Positions 1 through 5,709 of a stretch of 5,709 nucleotides of DNA are shown piece by piece. The position numbers and the translations under genes were made by a program. This stretch comes from Candidatus Kapaibacterium sp. Its GTDB lineage: Bacteria > Bacteroidota > Ignavibacteria > Kapaibacteriales > UBA2268. The stretch is from assembly GCA_028691175.1 (NCBI GenBank), contig JAQUZU010000035.1:1-5709 (forward strand). Direction: 5' to 3'. The stretch's first letter is position 1, and each line of letters starts with the position of its first letter. Under the pieces are notes generated by a model. It was not told the DNA's origin, made no database searches, and was given only the letters and a program-made list of their open reading frames with translations.

Positions 1-2089
1 GAAAAAACTGATATACATATTGCTTTTAATGCTTCCATTTTTTGCGACGGAGACGGTTGCTCAGGTTGTGAATGCCGGAAGTGGCAAGATTAACAATGCC
101 AAAAGCGGGACAATTCGTATCAAAGTGGGTACTTTTGTGCCGGGAACGCAGGATACGATTGGCGGTCGCGTAGTCTTTGAGTCGAAGCCTCAGCAGTCGC
201 AGCAGTCAGTACCTAATATTGTATATAATCAGTTAGAAATAGCAAATAAGGCAACCAAGCTGCTCGGCTCGCTGAAAGACGCTACCGGCAGAACGAAAAA
301 TCTTGTGGTGCGTGATTCGCTTATTATCCGCGATACGGCAAATCTGACTACAAATTGGATCGGATTGGACGCAGAGGACGTAATCGCAAAAGGGCACATG
401 AAAAATACGGCTCGATTTTCCGGTGATAAACGAATGATCGTAGGTAGTGAATCCGCTGCACAAGACATGCTCGGAAATGGCTCGTACTCCAACCTCGTAA
501 TCGATAATCCATACGGCGTGAATATCAAAGATGCCGGCTTTACGGTAGAGGATACTCTGATCCTGCAACGCGGACAAGTCCGCAATACTGCAGAAAACAA
601 TTTTAAAATGGCAGACAGTTCGAAGATTATTCGCTATGCCGCAAGTTCGGTAGATTATGCTCTCGAATTCGACAAAACTGTCGATGTTCGCTATACGGGC
701 GACGGCTCGATTCTGACCGGCGGCGAAATCCCGGATTCGGCAAATGTTTTGCAGGAATTAATCGTAGAAAATACCGGCGGAGTAGTGATGACTAAAGATA
801 TTCAGGTAAATAAACGCTTCTATCTGAATACGCGCTTTTGTACGGAATTCGATTCTATCCGCAAATACGTTCTGACCTATACTCCGGCTCTTAATCCCGA
901 ATTCGGCGAACATCCGCTTGTCGAAGTCGAGGGAACTTTCCGCAGGACGGGCTTGCTGTATGACTCTACTTCAATGCTTTTCAACAATAAATACACCTGG
1001 GCTTTATTCCGCAATTCAATCGACAGCAGCAAAATAACTGCGATGAATTTCAGAATAAAACCGAGAGAGTTTTTCCGATTTATCCCCGACGCAAGTAACC
1101 GGAAAGTCAAGAGAACTTTCGAGATTTGGGCAGAAAATGCAAACCGATACGACTCCGTGAAATTAGTTTCCGCAGTTGACGTCGGCTATGCTTGGCGTAA
1201 TGATCACTATCGCGACACTTTAGACGAAACGCGGGGACTTACGCCCGCTTCGCTGAAACTCATTCGCCGAAACGACGACATCAGTTCTTGGCAGGAAATT
1301 GCAAGTTCGAGCGTTCCGGAACTTTCGGCGGACAGCAATTGGTATTACGCACACGCGACAAATGTCGATCTTCTCGGCAGATTCGTGGTCGGAATTTCAG
1401 AGGGCGACGTCTATTTGCAAGCTCGCGTATACTTGGAGGGAGCATATTTTGCGGATTCAATAATGTCGAACGACCTCTATACATACAACCTCTTGCAGGT
1501 AACACCGCGCGACGAATATCCGTATAATCTCGATCCGAACCGCCTGAATGTGAAATCGAAATTGGCGACAATGGATTCGGTAGTCGATTGGGTGGTAATC
1601 GAATTCCGCAGCGAGACTCGCGGCAACTTCTATTATACCGCGCTTTTGATGAAAGACGGAACCATACTCTCGCCGGATGGTAGCACGCAAATGAATTTAT
1701 CTAAAGCACAGATTGACTCGGGCGACTATTATATCGGCATTTTGCACCGCAATCACTTGCCGATCTATACGCAGGAAAAATTCAGAATGACAACCGAAAA
1801 CAATGGTCAGCTGGCAGATTTTACCAAGAGTGAAAACGTCTATGGTAAAGACGGTGCCTTGAAACTTATCGATATGACCGGCGGTTTCCTGCTCTATGGA
1901 ATGGTTGCCGGCGACGTGAATGGCGACAATATAATCGACGAAACCGACTACCGCCTGACGTGGGAAAATCGCGATCTCCAGTATAGATGGAGTCGCTACG
2001 ACATCAATATGAGCGGATATGTAAATACAAAAGATATTAATTTCCCGTGGAATAACCTCGAGCGTACGGCGAAGGTGCCATTGCCTTAA
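1..2089 (+). CDS. Secreted beta-rich protein with C-terminal dockerin-like domain (start just outside window)
   Basis: The frame is open from base 2. Base 1 is G, so the likely ATG lacks only its first two bases, giving MKKLIYILLLMLPFF and a 696-residue protein. Later in-frame starts (TTG at 20, ATG at 29) would cut into the signal peptide, whose likely cleavage is TVA|Q after residue 21. Three beta-helix-like stretches of the kind 'NLxIxNxxGVxI...VxxxLxL' begin near residues 76 (YNQLEIAN), 163 (YSNLVIDN) and 251 (LQELIVEN). A module typical of secreted Bacteroidota proteins follows, with VVDWVVIEFR (528-537) and HRNHLPI (from 583). The C-terminus has two EF-hand-like calcium loops, DVNGDNIIDETD (639-650) and DINMSGYVNTKD (668-679), spaced as in type I dockerins. 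No enzymatic motif was seen. No T9SS sorting domain follows, so how it crosses the outer membrane is unclear. The stop overlaps the next start by one base. The module calls are fairly sure; the overall role (surface, adhesive or structural) is inference. Confidence 0.85.
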   Translation, partial: KKLIYILLLMLPFFATETVAQVVNAGSGKINNAKSGTIRIKVGTFVPGTQDTIGGRVVFESKPQQSQQSVPNIVYNQLEIANKATKLLGSLKDATGRTKNLVVRDSLIIRDTANLTTNWIGLDAEDVIAKGHMKNTARFSGDKRMIVGSESAAQDMLGNGSYSNLVIDNPYGVNIKDAGFTVEDTLILQRGQVRNTAENNFKMADSSKIIRYAASSVDYALEFDKTVDVRYTGDGSILTGGEIPDSANVLQELIVENTGGVVMTKDIQVNKRFYLNTRFCTEFDSIRKYVLTYTPALNPEFGEHPLVEVEGTFRRTGLLYDSTSMLFNNKYTWALFRNSIDSSKITAMNFRIKPREFFRFIPDASNRKVKRTFEIWAENANRYDSVKLVSAVDVGYAWRNDHYRDTLDETRGLTPASLKLIRRNDDISSWQEIASSSVPELSADSNWYYAHATNVDLLGRFVVGISEGDVYLQARVYLEGAYFADSIMSNDLYTYNLLQVTPRDEYPYNLDPNRLNVKSKLATMDSVVDWVVIEFRSETRGNFYYTALLMKDGTILSPDGSTQMNLSKAQIDSGDYYIGILHRNHLPIYTQEKFRMTTENNGQLADFTKSENVYGKDGALKLIDMTGGFLLYGMVAGDVNGDNIIDETDYRLTWENRDLQYRWSRYDINMSGYVNTKDINFPWNNLERTAKVPLP

Positions 2090-2091
2090 TG
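2072..2091 (+). promoter_or_regulatory. TAATG stop/start overlap with SD-like AAGGTG (translational coupling)
   Basis: The stop TAA (2087-2089) of the upstream gene shares its last A with the ATG (2089-2091) of the downstream gene. A weak Shine-Dalgarno-like AAGGTG lies at 2072-2077, 11 bases before the ATG, inside the upstream coding region. This fits translational coupling and fixed-ratio expression of the two secreted proteins. The overlap is seen directly; the coupling is inferred. Confidence 0.6.
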
Positions 2092-3435
2092 AAAAATATA
2101 TTTAAACATATTGACAAACTGCCGTTTTTCGGTCTTCTGATTGTTGCAATGCTGATGATCGGAAGTCCGGATGCAAGTGCTCAAAAAAAAGAAGCTACCG
2201 AGCGCGATACCACCGCTTCGCTGATAATCGAGGGGGCACACTTGGAGAGTGCGGACGAACTGATTTTTCGCTTGCGTCTGTTGCGCCACTCCGATCAATG
2301 GAGTGCATACGCAAACGGGACTTATCAGCTGGTTTTCGCCGATCAAGACATAAATGTGAACTTGGACTCAATGAACATTGAGTTCACAGGAGTGTCAGAT
2401 TTGCATATATATACTCCGGTAGGCAACGAAATGCCGGTTGACGGCTATGAAATAATGACCGGAATAAATCCGAATCATCGAATTTCAATCATGGTAGTTG
2501 GACCGGAGGCATACGAGGACGCGAAATATGTCCCGAGAAACGATACCGGAATTGTAATCGGCGAATTCCGCCTGAAGGGCAAAAACGGCTTTCTAATGCC
2601 GGATCGTCTGCGGTGGCTCGAGCCGTATAGTTTCTTCCAGGCTTGTGCGTATAAACTTGCGGAGGATAGCATTGTTCCGCCGGGCATCGTGTGGTATGAA
2701 AAAGACGATAACGTCGAACTAATGGATTCGCTGAATCATTTCGTGTTTTTCAAGGATAACAGCAGTAATGACGAAGAAAAGTTTATTTTGGATTTCTTCC
2801 GCGTGGAATACGAGGGGCAAAAAATTGTCGACATAACTTGGAAGACTTCGAGCGAACCGTTCAATGCGGGATTTACTCTTTTGCGCGGAATGCGTTTTGA
2901 TCCACTTCAGTTAAAGGAAGATATTGATTATAAAGATACGATTGTATCGTATCCGCCCAATATTGATTTCAAAGGTACGGGAGCCGTCGGCAAGGGCGGA
3001 CTGTATTATTGGCGCGACAGCGTGGATTATCGCGGAGTAGACTATTGCTATAAATTGAATTATCGAAAAGTTAAGCGCGACGAGGAAGCGGATATTTACT
3101 TGGCGTCGGAATGCCTGGCGGTCCCGAATGCGGTAATTTATGCGGCGAATGCTACTCCGAATCCGTTCGCGGAAAAGACCGAAATCCGTTTTTGGCTGGA
3201 AGATGACTGTATGGTCGATGCCTTTGTTCGCGATTTGACCGGCAGAGAAATCGAGCGGCTATGTACTAATACGCACTATAAGTATAACATGAAGCAGGCG
3301 CCGCATGTCTTCGAGTTCCGTGCCGCCGATCTCGCGGCTAACGGCTTGTATGAAGTAGTGATTCTGGCAGAGCCTATTAATGATACTAGCGTAACCAAGT
3401 CGTCCGCCGTTATGAAAATTCAGCTGCTGCGATAA
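2089..3435 (+). CDS. Secreted protein with T9SS C-terminal sorting domain
   Basis: This 448-residue protein opens with a classic signal peptide: basic start MKNIFKHIDK, hydrophobic core FFGLLIVAMLMIG, and probable cleavage ASA|Q after residue 31. Residues about 40-190 are beta-rich and unassigned. They include YANGTYQLVF and IVIGEFRLKGKNG, loosely like a cohesin-type sandwich. From about 237 to 345 there is a FnIII-like module of the kind common in such proteins (FRVEY, then VDITWKTSSEPFNAGFTLLR). The C-terminal ~92 residues match the T9SS type A sorting domain: TPNPFAEKTEIRF starting at 356, then FVRDLTGREIERL, FEFRAADLAANGLYEVVI, and an ending in VMKIQLLR. In that family the domain directs Sec-exported proteins across the outer membrane and is removed on anchoring or release. 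No catalytic signature was found. The start overlaps the preceding gene and a terminator follows, so this is the last gene of its unit. The secretion route is well supported; the function is unknown. Confidence 0.88.
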   Translation: MKNIFKHIDKLPFFGLLIVAMLMIGSPDASAQKKEATERDTTASLIIEGAHLESADELIFRLRLLRHSDQWSAYANGTYQLVFADQDINVNLDSMNIEFTGVSDLHIYTPVGNEMPVDGYEIMTGINPNHRISIMVVGPEAYEDAKYVPRNDTGIVIGEFRLKGKNGFLMPDRLRWLEPYSFFQACAYKLAEDSIVPPGIVWYEKDDNVELMDSLNHFVFFKDNSSNDEEKFILDFFRVEYEGQKIVDITWKTSSEPFNAGFTLLRGMRFDPLQLKEDIDYKDTIVSYPPNIDFKGTGAVGKGGLYYWRDSVDYRGVDYCYKLNYRKVKRDEEADIYLASECLAVPNAVIYAANATPNPFAEKTEIRFWLEDDCMVDAFVRDLTGREIERLCTNTHYKYNMKQAPHVFEFRAADLAANGLYEVVILAEPINDTSVTKSSAVMKIQLLR

Positions 3436-3471
3436 TATATTTGGTTGTTTGAAAATTATTGATTATTTTAC

Positions 3472-3520
3472 AGTCTTATTTGTAAGAATATGTTTATATA
3501 TTCCGGAAATAAGACTTTTT
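3472..3520 (+). terminator. Intrinsic terminator after the secreted-protein pair
   Basis: AGTCTTATTT (3472-3481) and AAATAAGACT (3507-3516) form a perfect 10-bp inverted repeat. Its last T begins a run of five (3516-3520). The 25-base interior can fold again: GAATAT (3486-3491) pairs with ATATTC (3498-3503) around a 6-base loop. The result is a longer two-part stem. The stem is AT-rich, so its strength is uncertain. It lies 36 bases after one stop codon and 28 bases before the next start, as expected for a unit boundary. The opposite strand has no U-run, so it looks one-directional. Confidence 0.75.
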
Positions 3521-3548
3521 CATTGGGTTATACAAAATATTTTATAAC

Positions 3549-4967
3549 ATGAACTTTATTAAAGTTGTTAAATACAGCATTGTGATATTGGTGATGTCAC
3601 TTGCGAATTTGTATTCGCAGGCACCGAGCGGTGCATTTACAACTTATGAGATACAGGAAAATCTTGATACGGTAAAGGTGCATCGTCAGTTGTCGCCGTG
3701 GTGGTTCGGGGTTACCGGCGGAGCAACTCTCGGGATGAGTTTCAACTCGCTGAAAATTCCGGATATTATCCCGGAGAATGGCGATGTAATTCCGACGAAA
3801 ATAATTGATTTCAATACCGGTTATGGTTCGGGCTATTTTCTCGGGCTTTATGGCGAATATTTGCCGATTGATGAAATGTGGGGCGTTACTTTGCGCATCA
3901 ATTTCTTGGATTATCGCAATACCGAATCCGAATCCGACGAAATGCACGATAATTATGCAATCGATTCGATTTGCACATATAAAAATACGAATAAATTTAA
4001 CTATTTGAATATTGCACCGTCAGTGCGTTATAACCTGACAATACCTAACCTCTTCCTGTTTGTCGGTGCAGATCTTGAATTTAATCTCTCGCACGAGATT
4101 TTGAAACGAAAGAAATATAAAAATTCCGCGGACATAAACCACGATAAAATTGTGAAGATGGATCCGAACGGATTTCGTGCAGCAGTGCATTTCGGCGTTG
4201 GCTACGATATTTTTGCTGCAGACATTAACAATGCCGTCCGTGCGTATATTGCACCATTTGCGTCACTTCATATCGGAACAAAGGAAATTTCTGCTTATGA
4301 ATCTTCACGTATTCCGTTTATGCTGAAAATGGGCGCGAATGTAAAATTCAATATCGACGAAAAGCATTTCGACACAATTCCGGTTAATCGCGAACATCTC
4401 GAGGCACCGCAATATATTGCATCATATCGCAAAGAAACCGGCGTGAATTTCCCCGGGGTAACAAAACTTCAGCCGGGAATTTCCGGAATGCTCAGAGAGG
4501 TGCCGGAAGAGGAAATAATTGATGCCGAACTGACAGGTAAATCGGAGAAGGAAGAAATCAAAGCCGAACAAACCGAGCGTGTAACCAAGAGTGCGGACGA
4601 ACCGAAGAAAAGGAACATCACGATTAATCCGGGCGCGACGAAAATATTTTACTATCCGACCTCGGAAAGTTCGACCATTACAAAAGTTAATAAAGAGTAT
4701 CTTGACGCACTTGCCGAGTATCTGCAGAAAAATCCGCGAGCAACGTTGCGAATAACCGGACACTCGGACAACGCCGGCTCTACGGTTCAGAACCAGGAAC
4801 GTTCTGAAAAACGTGCGACAGCGGTTGTGCAATATATGATGAAAAAAGGTATTGCGAGACGCAGATTGCTCGATAGAGGTCGAGGCGCTCTTGAACCGGT
4901 TGCAGATAACACGACGGCAACCGGGCGTTCAAAGAATAGAAGAGTTGAAATTCAAATTGTACGATAG
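3549..4967 (+). CDS. OmpA-family outer-membrane protein (N-terminal beta-barrel plus C-terminal peptidoglycan-binding domain)
   Basis: This 472-residue protein has a signal peptide (basic MNFIKVVKYS, core IVILVMSLA, probable cleavage LYS|Q after residue 23). Residues about 50-285 alternate polar and hydrophobic residues in short strands (WWFGVTGGATLGMSF, YFLGLYGEYL, NYLNIAPSVRYNL, LFLFVGADLEFNL, FRAAVHFGVGYDIF, PFMLKMGANVKFNI), as in a small outer-membrane barrel of the PorT/OmpA-like kind. A charged Glu/Lys-rich linker spans about 318-356. The OmpA C-terminal domain (357-472) includes LRITGHSDNAGS, NQERSEKRATAVVQYM and GRSKNRRVEIQI. Asp407 and Arg422 are 15 residues apart, matching the Asp/Arg pair that binds diaminopimelate in characterised OmpA domains. 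The role is probably outer-membrane tethering to peptidoglycan, with an unknown barrel function. There is no Shine-Dalgarno before the ATG, only AT-rich sequence, as is common in Bacteroidota. The response regulator gene follows after 17 bases. The OmpA domain is certain; the barrel is likely. Confidence 0.93.
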   Translation: MNFIKVVKYSIVILVMSLANLYSQAPSGAFTTYEIQENLDTVKVHRQLSPWWFGVTGGATLGMSFNSLKIPDIIPENGDVIPTKIIDFNTGYGSGYFLGLYGEYLPIDEMWGVTLRINFLDYRNTESESDEMHDNYAIDSICTYKNTNKFNYLNIAPSVRYNLTIPNLFLFVGADLEFNLSHEILKRKKYKNSADINHDKIVKMDPNGFRAAVHFGVGYDIFAADINNAVRAYIAPFASLHIGTKEISAYESSRIPFMLKMGANVKFNIDEKHFDTIPVNREHLEAPQYIASYRKETGVNFPGVTKLQPGISGMLREVPEEEIIDAELTGKSEKEEIKAEQTERVTKSADEPKKRNITINPGATKIFYYPTSESSTITKVNKEYLDALAEYLQKNPRATLRITGHSDNAGSTVQNQERSEKRATAVVQYMMKKGIARRRLLDRGRGALEPVADNTTATGRSKNRRVEIQIVR

Positions 4968-4974
4968 CTTGAAA

Positions 4975-4980
4975 AGGGGA
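4975..4980 (+). promoter_or_regulatory. Ribosome binding site of the response regulator gene
   Basis: AGGGGA sits four bases before the ATG at 4985, in a purine-rich run, and lies wholly in the 17-base gap after the OmpA-family stop. It supports this start. The OmpA-family gene upstream has no comparable site. Confidence 0.6.
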
Positions 4981-4984
4981 AACA

Positions 4985-5371
4985 ATGGGAAAACTTATTT
5001 GTATTGTAGAAGATAATGTGCCGATTAGAAAATTGTTCTGCACTTTACTGAACAAAGCGGGATTTGAAACAATAGATTTCGGCGACGGAACTTCCGCAAT
5101 TAATTGGATTAATACCGGAAAACCGGATTTAATGATTATCGATATCCTTTTGCCGGACATGAACGGTACGGATATTATGAAACATGCTCGAACGCTTCCG
5201 CACGGAAATTCGTTCCCGATTATATCTTCTACAGGATTTGCGCAGGCAAGCGATCGCGATAAATATCTTGGACTTGGTTTTGATTTTTATATCTCCAAGC
5301 CGATCAATTCGACGACATTTGTTCAGGAAATAAAACAGATTATGGATGATTTTGCCGCGTCAAAAAAATAA
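4985..5371 (+). CDS. Single-domain response regulator (CheY-like receiver)
   Basis: This 128-residue protein is one receiver domain and nothing more. The fold's key residues are all present: the acidic pair Glu9-Asp10 (IVEDN) for Mg2+, phospho-acceptor Asp53 in MIIDILLPDMNG, switch Thr83 in PIISSTGFA, and Lys105 in the ISKPIN motif. It should therefore accept phosphate from a histidine kinase. It has no DNA-binding or enzymatic output domain, so it would act through protein contact or as a relay in a phosphorelay. It lies 17 bases after the OmpA-family gene and 12 bases before the CHASE-domain sensor gene, the likely kinase partner. Its cytosolic location follows from the lack of a signal peptide or membrane segment. 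The family call is firm; partner and output are inference. Confidence 0.96.
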   Translation: MGKLICIVEDNVPIRKLFCTLLNKAGFETIDFGDGTSAINWINTGKPDLMIIDILLPDMNGTDIMKHARTLPHGNSFPIISSTGFAQASDRDKYLGLGFDFYISKPINSTTFVQEIKQIMDDFAASKK

Positions 5372-5378
5372 AAGGAGA
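5372..5378 (+). promoter_or_regulatory. Ribosome binding site of the CHASE sensor gene
   Basis: AAGGAGA, a near-ideal Shine-Dalgarno, has its GGAG core six bases before the ATG at 5384. It starts right after the response regulator stop codon and fixes the start of the truncated downstream gene. Confidence 0.7.
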
Positions 5379-5383
5379 ATTAA

Positions 5384-5709
5384 ATGAGGGAAAAAAATAC
5401 TAATTCGCCGGATAATCTGGAGGCCATACTTCAGCAAGCGGCAAATAAAAGGCATGGAAGCAATTTGAAAAATACGTATCCGGCATATATCGTGCTGGTC
5501 GTATTTGTTATTTTTAGTTTTCTTATACGGAGTTTCTTTAAAGAGAAAGTTGAGACAGATAATCGAATTGCATTCGATAAAGCGGTCAATTCCGTTACGA
5601 TGCGAATTGATAACAAATATCGTTCAAATTTGCAGGTTTTGACCTCAATTCAAGGATTGTATGATGCTTATGTAGATGTTGTCCGGGATTATTTTAAATT
5701 ATATTCCAG
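5384..5709 (+). CDS. CHASE-domain membrane sensor, probable histidine kinase (3' truncated by window end)
   Basis: The frame is open from ATG 5384 to the window edge, 108 residues, with no stop. The start is set by a strong Shine-Dalgarno. A short cytosolic N-terminus (MREKNTNSPDNLEAILQQ) precedes one transmembrane helix at about 32-52 (YPAYIVLVVFVIFSFLIRSFF). The following extracytoplasmic segment resembles the opening of a CHASE domain: an amphipathic helix from about 60 with FDKAVNSVTMRIDNKY, LQVLTSIQGLYDAY, then VVRDYFKLY, which matches the usual 'VsRxeFxxY' position. CHASE domains sense small extracellular ligands (cytokinin in plant receptors) in histidine kinases, diguanylate cyclases and adenylate cyclases. 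The output domain is outside the window. The adjacent response regulator makes a histidine kinase, possibly with PAS domains, the best guess. The membrane-sensor call is firm, the CHASE call likely, the kinase call inferred from context. Confidence 0.82.
   Translation, partial: MREKNTNSPDNLEAILQQAANKRHGSNLKNTYPAYIVLVVFVIFSFLIRSFFKEKVETDNRIAFDKAVNSVTMRIDNKYRSNLQVLTSIQGLYDAYVDVVRDYFKLYS

Noticed and set aside
20..31. TTG at 20 or ATG at 29 as the start of the first gene
   Set aside because: Both would remove the basic N-terminus of the signal peptide. The frame stays open to base 2, and the G at base 1 fits the end of an ATG giving MKKLIYILLL.
229..600. Antisense open frames across the first gene, including 229-600 and 233-577 on the minus strand
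   Set aside because: They have no domain signature or ribosome binding site and mirror a well-supported coding frame. The same holds for the minus-strand frames at 877-1110, 1281-1571, 2086-2346, 3597-3947, 4422-4832, 4780-5160 and 5431-5616.
1288..1527. Plus-strand 79-residue frame inside the first gene
   Set aside because: It is an out-of-frame shadow rich in Arg, Gly and Cys, with no start signal, inside a gene with recognisable domains.
2355..2388. Two overlapping perfect inverted repeats, TGTGAACT/AGTTCACA and ACTCAATG/CATTGAGT
   Set aside because: They lie wholly inside the coding region of the T9SS cargo gene, the codons read normally, and there is no T-run or adjacent promoter. A chance palindrome is the simpler reading.
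3436..3443. TATATTTG resembling the Bacteroidota -7 promoter element (TAnnTTTG)
   Set aside because: It lies upstream of the terminator hairpin, so transcripts would run into it, and no TTTG-like -33 element was seen at the right distance upstream.
3549..4967. PorE-type T9SS OmpA-family component
   Set aside because: PorE carries TPR and beta-propeller domains before its OmpA domain. Here the N-terminal part looks like an outer-membrane barrel.
4985..5371. PorX-type T9SS regulator
   Set aside because: PorX has a receiver plus a large PglZ-type domain. This protein ends right after the receiver, so a T9SS regulatory role is not supported despite the T9SS cargo gene nearby.

Overview
The window holds five genes, all on the + strand, in two apparent transcription units. 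The best guess for the host is a member of the FCB group: Bacteroidota or a close relative such as Ignavibacteria or Candidatus Kapabacteria. Three sequence features support this. One protein ends in a type IX secretion system (T9SS) C-terminal sorting domain. Another carries the VDWV...HRNHL module that is common in secreted proteins of that group. All three exported proteins have signal peptides whose predicted cleavage site is followed by Gln. The exact phylum is an inference.

Region 1 (1-3435) encodes two secreted proteins whose genes overlap by one base (TAATG). The first is about 696 residues, with only the first two bases of its likely ATG missing from the window. It has a signal peptide, beta-helix-like repeats, the VDWV/HRNHL module and a C-terminal dockerin-like pair of calcium loops. 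It has no T9SS sorting domain. The second is 448 residues. It has a signal peptide, an unassigned beta-rich N-terminal half, a FnIII-like module and a C-terminal T9SS sorting domain. The pair looks like a co-translated cell-surface or extracellular module. One testable idea is that the dockerin-like tail of the first binds the N-terminal domain of the second.

Region 2 (3436-3548) is a 113-base AT-rich intergenic stretch. It contains a convincing intrinsic terminator: a perfect 10-bp inverted repeat enclosing a second 6-bp hairpin, followed by T5. This separates the secreted pair from the downstream unit.

Region 3 (3549-5709) is a second tightly spaced unit. It encodes an outer-membrane beta-barrel protein with a C-terminal OmpA peptidoglycan-binding domain, a single-domain CheY-like response regulator (17-base gap), and the start of a membrane sensor with a CHASE domain (12-base gap, cut by the window end). 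The last two are probably partners in a two-component system. Their linkage to an OmpA-type envelope protein suggests an envelope- or ligand-sensing function. No RNA genes, mobile elements, CRISPR arrays or long repeats were seen.
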